A stretch of 26,440 bases of DNA from CAYZJD01 sp964483455 (GTDB lineage: Bacteria > Acidobacteriota > Terriglobia > Bryobacterales > Bryobacteraceae): NCBI GenBank assembly GCA_964483455.1, contig CAZACK010000069.1, positions 1 through 26,440 on the forward strand, written 5' to 3'. Within the stretch, counting starts at the first letter, position 1. Each line of letters starts with the position of its first letter. Below are positions 16,032 through 24,646 of the stretch, one piece after another. The notes beneath the pieces are model-generated. The model saw only the letters and a list, made by a program, of their open reading frames with translations, had not been told where the DNA came from and made no database searches. Made by a program: the position numbers and the translations under genes.

Positions 16032-19000
16032 TCATCGGCGAGCCCCGGAAGGATAAACAACAGACGACGAAATCAAGTCCCCTTCCCTCTGCGTATGGGC
16101 GAGTATCGCGCCGTTGTCGCTGATCAGCCGGACGAGGCCGGCATCGTGCTCCGCGCCGGCGACGCGGATTCCGTTGACCACGCTCGACAGGTCTTTGCCC
16201 AGCGCCTTGGCCGCCGCCTCCTTAGCGCACCACAGCCGCAGCGACCACTCCTCTCGAAGCTCCTGTCCCGCCCTATCGATCCATCCCCGCTCTTCCTCGC
16301 TGAAGGCCGCCGTTTCGTATGGCGAGGGCGACAGCCCCAGAACCTCGATGTCGATGCCGAGGAGCCAGCCGGGCTCGATCGCCGCCAGCGCCACCGCAAC
16401 TCCGTGGGAGTGGCTGATCGAGATTGCCGGCTCGACGCCTGCCCGCGATTTCCAGGCGCCCTCGACCACCGGCCGGCCGGACGCGTCCTGAACGATTTCA
16501 ACGTCCGCCGCGCAGAGCTCCAGGCCGAGCTGTCTCTTGAGCAGCGTCCGCACCGCGTCTTTGGCGGCGCAGCGTCCGAGCAGCCACTCGCGGCACCGTT
16601 TCAGCACCGCGCCGTGCATGCCCTCCCAGATCTTCCGCTCGCGCCGGCTCAACACGAGGTACGCCAGCGTCTTCAGCCAGATCCCGTGCGAAGACTCCAG
16701 GAGCTCCGGCGTCAGGTCGGCCAGCTTCGAGCACGCCAGGCCGGCTTGGTCCTCGATCGCTGCGATCGGGGTGTCCCATGGCTCCGAGACATAAGCCTCT
16801 TTAGGAGACACGCGCAGATGCAGGAAGCGGGGCGGCTGCTTGAACCGGCGGGTTTCCCAGTTCTCCAGCCGGTAGTACACCTTGCCCGAGCCGTCCAGCA
16901 CCTCGATGTCCGAGTGGATCACCTTCTCGTCTTCGTGCTTCCGCAGGACGCGGCACTCGAGCTTCGCGCCGGTTTCGGGCGAAGGCGCATAGCAGTGGAA
17001 CGCTCCCACGCGATACGGGAACAGGTCGGTGCCGGTCTCGATGGCTTCCCAGAACCAATAGGCCACCACCTGCCCGGCCGCGTCGAGCAGCACTGGGTCA
17101 AACAGGAACGACGGCGCTGGATGGCCGGCGAAGAGCAAATCGTGCGGCAAGACCTCGATGGTCGCCGATGTGCCGTTTCTCCCCGCCCACTCCACGCTGC
17201 GAGTCCCCTGCATCAGCGGGCCATGGAACATCCCGGTCCTGTACAGCATGTCCGGGATCCAACGCGACGCGCGTTTCCCTTCCAAAACGAACGGGCGGGG
17301 CGGACCGGCATCGGGATAGCGGTCGGCGAACAGAGTCGTTGCTTCCGCCAGGATCGGTCGCGGCTTGTCCGAGGGACCCGCTTCCTGGATCCGCACGTGC
17401 ACCTCTCCCGGGCCTTTGCGCCGCGCCGTCATCTGAATCGTGAAATCGGGCTGCTCCAATGTGATCCAGCGCGCGGCGCGCAGTTCGCGCATCCCGACCA
17501 TCACCTTGCCCGGCTCGAGCAGCGAGCCTGCCTCGGCGAGGATCTCCATGGTGACGGTCAGCGGAACGAACGGGATGCCCACCAGCGATGGGTCTTCCAC
17601 CGAGAGATCGCGCCCCATCGTGTGGTGGTGGAAGATCACTTCACGCTCGGAGGAAAACCGGTGCTCCACCACCGCTGATTGACCGGGCTCCAGCTTCACG
17701 ATATCGGTCAGGAACGGGAGCCAGGGTTCGGCGGCGGGTTCCGGCTTTGCCGCGCCGCCCCGCGCCGCCCGCCGGCGCTTCGCCAGGTAGGTGGACATCA
17801 CCTGCTGTTGCGTCGCCAGGAACTGCTCCATCGTCGCCAGGTGCGCGCGCATGGCCTGCTCGCGCGGCGAGGCGGCGGGACGCGGCTGTTCTTCCTGGAC
17901 GGCCGGCCGCGGTGGTTCTTTCGGCACCTCCGGCTCCGCGCGCTCCGTCATTGCCGGAGGGGCGGGCTGCGTCCGGCCGGGCAGCGCGAAATCGCTCGGA
18001 AGGCGCAGCGGCTGAATCCCGGTGGCCAGCGTCATCTCCCGCTTCGGTTTCGACGCCTCGTCGACCGGCTTGGGCGCCCGCCGCTCGTAGAGATGCTCCA
18101 GCCGCGGAGTCAGCCCGTGGGCGATCAGTTGCCCCAGCATGTGATGGAGCTGAAGAATTCCGGTGCGGTGCTGCACGCTCATCGGAATCGCAGCGTGGCG
18201 CTTGCCACGCAGCACGTCGTCGATGAACGAAGTGAGGTTGTTCCGTGGCCCGACCTCGACAAACAACCTGACCCCGTCCCGGTGCATGGCCTCGATGGTT
18301 TCCCGGAACCGCACCGTGCGCGACCACTGCACCGAGGCCAGCTCGCGGATTTGCCCGGGATCCTCGGGGTAGCGGCCGGTGGTGACGCACGAGTACAAGT
18401 CGACGCGCGGCTTGCCGATCCGCAGCCGCTCGAAGTGCTGCTGTAGAGGCTTGCTGAACACCTCGAACCACGGGGTGTGGTAGGCCCGCCCGAACGGCAG
18501 CTTCTGGCAGATGGCGGGGGTGCCGGCCAGCGACGCGTTCAGGCGGTCGATCGCCGCCTCCTTGCCGCACAGCACCACCTGGTGGATGCAATTGTCGAGC
18601 GCGATGTGGAGATCTCCGCCGCTCGCGGCCACCTGTTGTTCCAGCAGCGCGTGGTCGGCCCCCGCGATCGCCAGCAGCACCGCCTCGGGGATGCCGCTGT
18701 CGGCGCTGAGCCGCTCGAAGACGTCGTACACCCCAAGGATGTGCCGGATCAATTCCTCGTCGTTGTCGACCAGAACCACGTTGGACGCCAGCAGGGCAGA
18801 GTGTTCTCCGGTGCTGTGGCCCACCATCGCGTCGGCGTCGATTCCCAGCTTCCGGATGAGCGCGTAGGCCGCCTGGTTGGCGCAGAACACGGTTTCGGCG
18901 CCGGAATCCATGTTCCAGATCCGGTCCTGGCTCGGCGAGCCCTGCGGCGGCGGAAAGATGACATCGCTCGGAAGATAGGTGCGCGAGAGGCTCTCGTAGG

Positions 19001-20855
19001 CCCGGTCCATCAGATCGAACATCCGCCGGACTTCGGGGAAATGGATGCATAGGTCGCTGAACATCGAGCGGTACTGCGACCCTTCGCCGGGGAAGACGAA
19101 CGCCACCTTCCCTTCGCGCGCCAGCCCTTCTCGGAAGTAATAAATCCCCTCGATTTCCTTGATGCCGCGGGTTCGCTCGTCGCCCAGGCGCGGAATCGTG
19201 CGCTCGAGTTTCGCGCGCAAATCATCGAGCGACGTTGCCACCACAGCCAGGCGGACGGGCCCCCATTCCGCGCGGCCGTTCCACGACCAGGCCAGGTCCT
19301 TCAGGGATTCGTCGCTGTCCAGGTGGCCCGCCAGGCGGAGCAGGCGCCGCGCTTCCTCCGCTAGTTGGCCGTGCGAAGCGGCGGACACCACGAACAACTC
19401 ACTGTCCCAGCGGTGCTGTAAACAGGGAGGCCGGTTGTTGTCGCCGGCGTACTCCTCGAGCACGGCGTGCGCGTTGATGCCGCCGAATCCGAAGGCGTTG
19501 ACCCCGGCGCGGCGCGGCGCTTGCGTCGAGCCATGGATCCACGGCCGGGTCTTGGTGTTGATGTAGAAGTTGGTTTCGTCCAGCCCAAGTTTAGGATCGG
19601 GATTGTCGCAATGCAGCGTCGGCGGCAGAACCTTGTGGTGAAGCGCGAGGGCCGCTTTGATTAAGCCGGCCATGCCGGCGGCCGGCATGGTGTGGCTGAT
19701 CATGGACTTGACGGAGCCGAGCGCGCAGCGCGGCGATTCCGTCCGCCGTTCCGGGAACACCCGCCGGATGGCTTCGATTTCCACGGCGTCGCCGACCAGC
19801 GTCCCGGTGCCGTGCGCTTCCAAGAGTCCGACGGTCGCCGGATCGACGCCGGCCTCCTCGTAGGCCCGGCGCAAGGCCGCTTCCTCACCTTCCACGCGAG
19901 GCGCCAGCACGCCCAGGGCGCGCCCGTCGCTGGCGATGCCCACTCCCTTCAGCAGGGCGTAGATGCGGTCCCCGTCCCGCTCGGCATCGGCCAGGCGCTT
20001 GAGGACCACCACCCCAACACCTTCTCCGAGCAGCGTGCCATCGGCGTCCTTGTCGAACGGTCTGAGCTGACCGCGGCGGCTCAGCGCGTTTAACTGGGAG
20101 AAGATCATCATCAGCACCGGCGAGGTGTTGGAATGGACGCCGCCGGCCAGCGCCAGGTCGCACCGTCCCGCGCGCAATTCCCTCGCGGCCATCTCCGTCG
20201 CCACCAGCGAGGAGGCGCAGGCGGCATCGATGAGGTAGTTTGGCCCCATCAGGTCGAGCCGGTTGGCGATGCGGCCGCTGATGATGTTCGGCACCAGGCC
20301 CGGCGCGGTGTCGGCGTGAAACGCCGGCGCGCTCGCCTTCAATCTCCGCTTGATTTCGGCCAGTTCCTCGTCGGTGTGCTCCGGGTGCAACTGCTTGAGA
20401 ATCCGGAGGACGCTTTCTACGATCACCCCTTGCTGAAGCGCCGCGGCATTGCCCCGGTTGATGTAGGTGCCGCGGCCGAGGATCACCGCCGTCCGGTGCT
20501 TGGCCTTGCCCGCATCGCGGTACCCGGAGTCGGACAACGCTTCCGTGGCCGCGCGCAGCGCCATGAAGTGGTCGGTTTCGGCGCCGTCCACCGCGCTGGG
20601 CATGACTCCCAACGAAAACGGGTCGAACTGCGCCAGCTTGCCCAGGAATCCGCCGCGCTTGCAGTAGATTCGGTCGTTCGCATCCGACTGTGGATCGAAG
20701 AAAAGATCAGCCTCCCAGTCGGGCGGCGCGTCGGAGATCGCGTCCACTCCCCCGATGATGTTTTCCCAGTAGCGCTGGAGATTCTCCGCGCCCGGGAACA
20801 CGCAAGCCATTCCGATGATGGCTATGTCGTTACCCGAGTCTCCACTCATCTCCAT
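16032..20855 (-). CDS. Type I PKS-like synthase: KS-AT-linker-DH-PPTase, no ACP or KR seen
   Basis: 1607 residues. KS about 10-470: active cysteine C213 (DAACASS), H348 (EAHGTGT), K383 and H388. AT about 583-885: VFPGEGSQY, catalytic S680 in GHSTGE and H792 in AYHTP. A Pro/Glu-rich linker, about 930-1045, has a predicted amphipathic helix (EQAMRAHLATMEQFLATQQ). DH about 1050-1330: HHHTMG near 1076 and DPVLLDAAGQ near 1252, a double-hotdog layout. Sfp-type phosphopantetheinyl transferase about 1400-1600: ISISHSHG, GIDIE near 1500, and WCAKEAAAKALGK. I find no DSL-type carrier site and no Rossmann KR. The layout recalls PUFA-synthase and enediyne PKSs, but those carry an ACP. It should extend an acyl chain on a carrier supplied in trans. 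ATG at 20855 (or 20849); no clear ribosome-binding site. Product unknown. Confidence 0.9.
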   Translation of the reverse strand: MEMSGDSGNDIAIIGMACVFPGAENLQRYWENIIGGVDAISDAPPDWEADLFFDPQSDANDRIYCKRGGFLGKLAQFDPFSLGVMPSAVDGAETDHFMALRAATEALSDSGYRDAGKAKHRTAVILGRGTYINRGNAAALQQGVIVESVLRILKQLHPEHTDEELAEIKRRLKASAPAFHADTAPGLVPNIISGRIANRLDLMGPNYLIDAACASSLVATEMAARELRAGRCDLALAGGVHSNTSPVLMMIFSQLNALSRRGQLRPFDKDADGTLLGEGVGVVVLKRLADAERDGDRIYALLKGVGIASDGRALGVLAPRVEGEEAALRRAYEEAGVDPATVGLLEAHGTGTLVGDAVEIEAIRRVFPERRTESPRCALGSVKSMISHTMPAAGMAGLIKAALALHHKVLPPTLHCDNPDPKLGLDETNFYINTKTRPWIHGSTQAPRRAGVNAFGFGGINAHAVLEEYAGDNNRPPCLQHRWDSELFVVSAASHGQLAEEARRLLRLAGHLDSDESLKDLAWSWNGRAEWGPVRLAVVATSLDDLRAKLERTIPRLGDERTRGIKEIEGIYYFREGLAREGKVAFVFPGEGSQYRSMFSDLCIHFPEVRRMFDLMDRAYESLSRTYLPSDVIFPPPQGSPSQDRIWNMDSGAETVFCANQAAYALIRKLGIDADAMVGHSTGEHSALLASNVVLVDNDEELIRHILGVYDVFERLSADSGIPEAVLLAIAGADHALLEQQVAASGGDLHIALDNCIHQVVLCGKEAAIDRLNASLAGTPAICQKLPFGRAYHTPWFEVFSKPLQQHFERLRIGKPRVDLYSCVTTGRYPEDPGQIRELASVQWSRTVRFRETIEAMHRDGVRLFVEVGPRNNLTSFIDDVLRGKRHAAIPMSVQHRTGILQLHHMLGQLIAHGLTPRLEHLYERRAPKPVDEASKPKREMTLATGIQPLRLPSDFALPGRTQPAPPAMTERAEPEVPKEPPRPAVQEEQPRPAASPREQAMRAHLATMEQFLATQQQVMSTYLAKRRRAARGGAAKPEPAAEPWLPFLTDIVKLEPGQSAVVEHRFSSEREVIFHHHTMGRDLSVEDPSLVGIPFVPLTVTMEILAEAGSLLEPGKVMVGMRELRAARWITLEQPDFTIQMTARRKGPGEVHVRIQEAGPSDKPRPILAEATTLFADRYPDAGPPRPFVLEGKRASRWIPDMLYRTGMFHGPLMQGTRSVEWAGRNGTSATIEVLPHDLLFAGHPAPSFLFDPVLLDAAGQVVAYWFWEAIETGTDLFPYRVGAFHCYAPSPETGAKLECRVLRKHEDEKVIHSDIEVLDGSGKVYYRLENWETRRFKQPPRFLHLRVSPKEAYVSEPWDTPIAAIEDQAGLACSKLADLTPELLESSHGIWLKTLAYLVLSRRERKIWEGMHGAVLKRCREWLLGRCAAKDAVRTLLKRQLGLELCAADVEIVQDASGRPVVEGAWKSRAGVEPAISISHSHGVAVALAAIEPGWLLGIDIEVLGLSPSPYETAAFSEEERGWIDRAGQELREEWSLRLWCAKEAAAKALGKDLSSVVNGIRVAGAEHDAGLVRLISDNGAILAHTQREGDLISSSVVYPSGARR

Positions 20856-21277
20856 TGCGGAGAGGACATTCCCGCCCCGTAATCAAAGAAGTGTACCATT
20901 TCCGCCCGAGTGGCCATGCTCATGACTTTGTCGCAATTCGGTTCGGTGGGCGCCGGAATCGGAGGCAAGCTTCGCTGTCCCCGCCGCACGTACCGTACTG
21001 TCAACAACACACGCTTCTGGCGCGGGTGAGCGTGCCCTGCCTACGATTCCAACTTCACGGCGTGCGCCTTCATCCCGAAGCACGAAGCACACGTTCGACG
21101 TTGCGTGCCAGCCTCGCATCCTTTAGACTGAACGGATGTCAGCTCGTTCCGGCCGATTTGATGGTGAAACGAGAATGGCTGGGCGGGCACATCGGCCTCG
21201 GCCGGCACGCGGGGCTGGCGGTGGGCTGGCGGTGGTGGGCGCAGCCCGCGAGAGTGCCAACAACATCGCAGAGAGCC
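20856..21277. other. 422-base divergent intergenic region between PKS and hydrolase genes
   Basis: No gene is supported. It holds an imperfect palindromic element at 20954-21055 (listed separately) and a perfect GTAC-C-GTAC palindrome at 20990-20998. A weak plus-strand promoter candidate is TTGCGT (21101-21106), 17-base spacer, TAGACT (21124-21129). Promoters for both divergent genes should be here. Confidence 0.45.
20954..21055. repeat. Imperfect palindromic element, copy A
   Basis: 20954-20982 matches the reverse complement of 22938-22966 at 25 of 29 positions. 21036-21055 matches 22951-22970 directly at 18 of 20. The element is therefore two inverted half-units (core GGAATCGGAGGCA / TGCCTACGATTCC) separated by about 42 bases. 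It shares its units with copy B beyond the hydrolase gene. Confidence 0.7.
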
Positions 21278-22888
21278 ATGAACTCCCCGAGAACTTTCCT
21301 CGTCGGCCTGGATGGTGCGACGTTCTCCGTACTGGACCCCCTGATGGAACAGGGCGTGATGCCGTTCCTGAAGTCGTTCCTGGCGGAGGGAGCTCGTGGC
21401 GGTCTCCGCAGCATCATTCCGCCGCTCACACCCCCTGCCTGGACCTCGCTCATGACGGGACGCACGCCGGGGCAGCATGGCGTCTTCGACTTCTTCCGCC
21501 TGGATTCCCGGGAGAACCGTTACATTCGCTTCTTCAACTCATCGGACGTTGGGTGCGAGACCATTTTTTCCCTGGCCTCTTCCCACGAACTGCCGGTTAC
21601 GGTGCTGAATTTCCCGTCCATGTTCCCGGCGCCCCGCCTGAAGGGCTACGTCGTGCCCGGCTGGATTCCATGGAAACAATTGCGCCTGGCCTGCTGGCCG
21701 GAGGATTTGCTGGACCGCTTCAAGACCGATGTCCCCAGCTTCAACCAGCGCGAGCTGGCCATGGATATCAAGCTCGAAGCGAAAGCCACGGAAGGCATCG
21801 CGGACTACCAGGAATACGGTCCCTGGATCGAACTGCACACGCGCCGGGAGCGCAACTGGCTCGAGATTCTCCGATACCTCGATAGCCGGGACCCATCCGC
21901 CCTGACCGCGGTGTTGTTCGACGGAGTGGATAAGCTTCAGCATCTCTGCTGGCGCTTCCTGCGTCCCGAGGACGATCGTCCGCTGGAATCCGACAGCGAA
22001 CTTCGCCTTCAAGAGCTTTGCCTGACTTACTTCCGGGAGTTGGATGGGGTGCTCCAGGCGATTTGTTCACTGGCCGGTCCTGACGGGACGGTCATCCTCG
22101 CCTCGGATCATGGATTCGGGCCGACGTTCGAGGTGTTCCATCTGAACGCGTGGCTGGCGCAGAACGGCTACCTCGCCTGGTCCGAGAAGGCGCTCCCGGA
22201 GGTGCAGCCCGCGCTGCTGGGCGTGGAGCAGGTGGCGCGCCACACCTGGATGCTGGACTGGAGCCGCACAACCGCCTTTGCCGCCACTCCAACCAGCAAT
22301 GGAATTCACATCGTGGTCAGCGAGGACGGCCGCACGCCCGGGGTTCCCCGCGCCCAGTACCACTCATTCCGCCGAAAGCTGATGGACGATCTGCAAGGCT
22401 TCCGGGATCCCGCCAGCGGGCAACCCGTGGTCGCGGAGATCTGGACCCGAGAACAGGTGTTTTCCGGCCCGAACTCGGAAATGGCTCCGGACCTCACCCT
22501 CACTCTTCGAGACGGCGGGTTGGTTTCGATCCTCCCGGCGGATGAGATCCTGCGCCGGCGGCAGAATGTGGCCGGCGCGCACCGTCCCGTGGGGGTTTTC
22601 GCCGCCAAGGGTCCGTGGATCAAGCGCGGGGTCGATGCGAGTGAGCTGTCACTTCTCGATGTGGCGCCACTGGCGCTTTACAGCTTGAATCTGCCAGTTC
22701 CCAAAGAGATGCAAGGCCGGGTGCCGGCGCAGATTATCGAAGCTTCAGCGCTGGCGGCGCGTCCGGTGCGATTTGAAAACGCTCCGCAAGCCGCGACCGT
22801 GACTGCGGACCATGGCGGGGGTGTTCTTTCCGCCGAAGACGAGCAAACGGTCCTGGAGCGGCTCCGCGATTTGGGATATATCGAATAG
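21278..22888 (+). CDS. Alkaline-phosphatase-superfamily hydrolase (type I phosphodiesterase-like)
   Basis: Metal-dependent phospho-ester or sulfo-ester hydrolase, 536 residues from the ATG at 21278, where the family-typical start FLVGLDGATF begins. Metal ligand candidates: D12 (LDGAT), the nucleophile region PPLTPPAWTSLMTG near 60, FDGVDKLQH near 210, SDHGFG near 275 and GAHRP near 430, the order expected for this superfamily. No signal peptide, so it is probably cytoplasmic or targets the inner face of the membrane. The frame extends upstream to 20855 without family content. Relatives are often annotated nucleotide pyrophosphatase, but the substrate cannot be inferred. It is divergent from the PKS and followed by an SDR gene. 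Confidence 0.88.
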   Translation: MNSPRTFLVGLDGATFSVLDPLMEQGVMPFLKSFLAEGARGGLRSIIPPLTPPAWTSLMTGRTPGQHGVFDFFRLDSRENRYIRFFNSSDVGCETIFSLASSHELPVTVLNFPSMFPAPRLKGYVVPGWIPWKQLRLACWPEDLLDRFKTDVPSFNQRELAMDIKLEAKATEGIADYQEYGPWIELHTRRERNWLEILRYLDSRDPSALTAVLFDGVDKLQHLCWRFLRPEDDRPLESDSELRLQELCLTYFRELDGVLQAICSLAGPDGTVILASDHGFGPTFEVFHLNAWLAQNGYLAWSEKALPEVQPALLGVEQVARHTWMLDWSRTTAFAATPTSNGIHIVVSEDGRTPGVPRAQYHSFRRKLMDDLQGFRDPASGQPVVAEIWTREQVFSGPNSEMAPDLTLTLRDGGLVSILPADEILRRRQNVAGAHRPVGVFAAKGPWIKRGVDASELSLLDVAPLALYSLNLPVPKEMQGRVPAQIIEASALAARPVRFENAPQAATVTADHGGGVLSAEDEQTVLERLRDLGYIE

Positions 22889-22905
22889 GGCGGCGCCGCG
22901 AGTCA

Positions 22906-22973
22906 CGAAAGTCGGGATTGGGCGGCACGCCGGAACCGGTGACAGCGTTGCCTGCCTCCGATTCCGACTTTCG
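22906..22973. repeat. Imperfect palindromic element, copy B
   Basis: Left arm 22906-22931 and right arm 22948-22973 (TTGCCTGCCTCCGATTCCGA and onward) pair around a 16-base loop. They have about six mismatches, several of which would be G-U pairs in RNA. The right half matches copy A at 20954-21055. It lies wholly between the hydrolase stop and the SDR start. Confidence 0.7.
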
Positions 22974-22986
22974 AGAATGTCCATCC

Positions 22987-23880
22987 ATGAACAACTCGGC
23001 AGAAACGATCCTCATCACCGGCGCAGGCTCGGGCATGGGCCTGGAAACCGCCCTGTTTCTGGCTTCGAAAGGATATCGGGTCTTCGGCGGCATACTCACG
23101 GAGGCGGAAGGCGAGGCGCTGCTCCAAGAGGCCGCGAAGCGATCTGTTGTCCTCACTCCGCTCGTTCTCGATGTGACCGACGGTGAAGCGATCCGGAACC
23201 AGGTGGCTCATGTTCTCGGCGAAACCGGTCGAATCGACGGGCTGATCCACTTCGCGGGTCTGGGACTGCGCGGCTTCTTCGAGGACCTGTCCATGCAAGA
23301 AATCCGCCGCGTCTACGACGTGAACGTCTTCGGCGCCATGGAGCTCACACAAGCCGTGTTGCCGTCCATGCGCCAGCACCGGCGGGGGCGGATCGTGATC
23401 ACCAGTTCCGCCGCCGGCCGGATGGGCAGCATGAGCATCGGCGGGTACAGCTCGAGCAAGTTCGCGCTGGAAGGATTCGCCGAGTGCCTGGCCCAGGAAG
23501 TGCGGCCTTTTGATATTTTCGTCTCCTTGCTGGAACCGGGACTCATCCAGACACCGCACTTCACCATCAACCGAAATCGGGCGCGGCGGGCGACGGACCC
23601 ATCGAGCCCCTATTACCCCTGGTTCTGCCAGCATGAACACCTGGTCGATGGGATTCTCGCACGCAACCGGTTCACGACGCAGGATGTGGCGAGGCTGGTT
23701 CACTGCATCCTCACCGCGCGCCGGCCGAAGCTCCGCTATCTGATTGGGGCGAACGCCAAGGTTGTGCTTTGGCTCCGCCGCTACATCCCCGGAGAGTGGT
23801 TCGACCGGTTCTACTGGCCGATTCTGCGCAAGATGGTGACATCCCCCCGCAACAGGGTGACCACGTTGAGTGGAAAATGA
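22987..23880 (+). CDS. Short-chain dehydrogenase/reductase (classical SDR)
   Basis: NAD(P)-dependent oxidoreductase, 297 residues from the ATG at 22987; upstream frame would run into the repeat at 22906-22973. Cofactor loop TGAGSGMG at 11-18, HFAG at 88-91 in place of the usual NNAG, N113 in DVNVFG, S140/S141, and the catalytic pair Y154/K158 (YSSSK). The C-terminal extension of about 60 residues includes WLRRYIPGEWFDRFYWPILRK, which is amphipathic and could contact membrane, as in retinol or steroid-type SDRs. It follows the hydrolase by 98 bases on the same strand. The neighbouring PKS lacks a ketoreductase, so this SDR could supply it in trans; that is only a suggestion. Confidence 0.9.
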   Translation: MNNSAETILITGAGSGMGLETALFLASKGYRVFGGILTEAEGEALLQEAAKRSVVLTPLVLDVTDGEAIRNQVAHVLGETGRIDGLIHFAGLGLRGFFEDLSMQEIRRVYDVNVFGAMELTQAVLPSMRQHRRGRIVITSSAAGRMGSMSIGGYSSSKFALEGFAECLAQEVRPFDIFVSLLEPGLIQTPHFTINRNRARRATDPSSPYYPWFCQHEHLVDGILARNRFTTQDVARLVHCILTARRPKLRYLIGANAKVVLWLRRYIPGEWFDRFYWPILRKMVTSPRNRVTTLSGK

Positions 23881-23974
23881 GCCCCCGGCGGGCGCGGACA
23901 GCCCGGCGGTGCCCCCCCCAAAGTACTGGTACCTTCGAAACCTGGCTTGCCAAATATTAGTGGAAATTGGAGAA

Positions 23975-24003
23975 TAGACAACTGATTCTCTTCATGGTAT
24001 AGA
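23975..24003 (+). promoter_or_regulatory. Candidate promoter for the PEP-CTERM gene
   Basis: TAGACA (23975-23980), 17-base spacer, TATAGA (23998-24003) in a locally AT-rich patch. The expected transcription start is close to the start codon at 24008-24013, suggesting a leaderless or very short leader. A small inverted repeat GAGAAT/ATTCTC (23970-23990) overlaps the -35 side. Confidence 0.45.
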
Positions 24004-24010
24004 TACTGTG

Positions 24011-24634
24011 ATGCGGATAATTCCGTCCCGAGTGACCATCCTGACCCTTGCTCTGCTTCTTGTTGCGGGGACGAGTTGGGGCGGCCCCATCACCCTCGGG
24101 CTCGTTCCGGGCTCTCAGAGCATCGGCATAGGCGGTTTTGCGGATGTGGAGATCTTTATCACCGGGCTGGACTCAGGCGCCGCTCCTTCCCTTTCGGCTT
24201 TCGATATCGACATCCTTTTCGATTTCTCGGTGCTCAATCTCACCGGCGTCTTCTTCGGAGACTCCGGGATCGGAGACCAGCTCAACTTGCTGGGGGCGGG
24301 CAGCATAACCGCAAACAACAACATCGGGCCGGGCCACGTGAATTTGTGGGAGGTTTCGCTGAACACCCCGGCCGATCTCGACTCGCTCCAGGCGGGCGAT
24401 TTCACCCTGCTGACGTTGCAGTTCCAGGGCGTGGGCCTCGGAGTGGGGAATGTGGTGCTGTCGCTGAACTACCTGGGGGATTCCATCGGGAACCCGCTGA
24501 CGGCGTCGCTTGACCCGAGGGCGGCCTCGATTACCGTCGGCGAAGGCGAGCCGATTCCCGAGCCTTCCACTCTCGGGTTCCTTCTGATTGGCCTGACCGT
24601 GTTCGGAATCGGCAGGCGCTTTCTCGCGAAATAA
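24011..24634 (+). CDS. PEP-CTERM sorted protein with cohesin-like domain
   Basis: 207 residues from the ATG at 24011; a GTG at 24008 is an equally possible start one codon earlier. N-terminal signal peptide (LTLALLLVAGTSWG, cleaved near GGP). The middle, about 25-175, has strand patterns like a cohesin domain: VEIFITGLDSG, LSAFDIDILFDFSVLNLTGVFFG and FTLLTLQFQG. The C-terminus is a classic PEP-CTERM tail: PEPSTLGFLLIGLTVFGIG then RR, which is recognised by exosortase (EpsH/XrtA type) and links the protein to exopolysaccharide export and surface display. No exosortase or EPS genes lie nearby. The role is probably extracellular matrix or surface adhesion, inferred from family. Confidence 0.9.
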   Translation: MRIIPSRVTILTLALLLVAGTSWGGPITLGLVPGSQSIGIGGFADVEIFITGLDSGAAPSLSAFDIDILFDFSVLNLTGVFFGDSGIGDQLNLLGAGSITANNNIGPGHVNLWEVSLNTPADLDSLQAGDFTLLTLQFQGVGLGVGNVVLSLNYLGDSIGNPLTASLDPRAASITVGEGEPIPEPSTLGFLLIGLTVFGIGRRFLAK

Positions 24635-24646
24635 GCCGTTCCCGGC

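Noticed and set aside
15936..17678. Plus-strand open frame of 580 codons
   Set aside because: Antisense to the PKS; no domain pattern, no ribosome-binding site, shadow of high-GC codon use.
17641..19050. Minus-strand open frame of 469 codons
   Set aside because: It is a different frame on the PKS strand; the PKS frame carries the AT catalytic motifs there.
21136..21885. Plus-strand open frame starting with ATG at 21136
   Set aside because: It overlaps the hydrolase gene in another frame and has no family-like content.
23921..23960. Possible sigma-54 -24/-12 promoter before the PEP-CTERM gene
   Set aside because: TGG is present but no GC follows at the required distance, in any register I tried.
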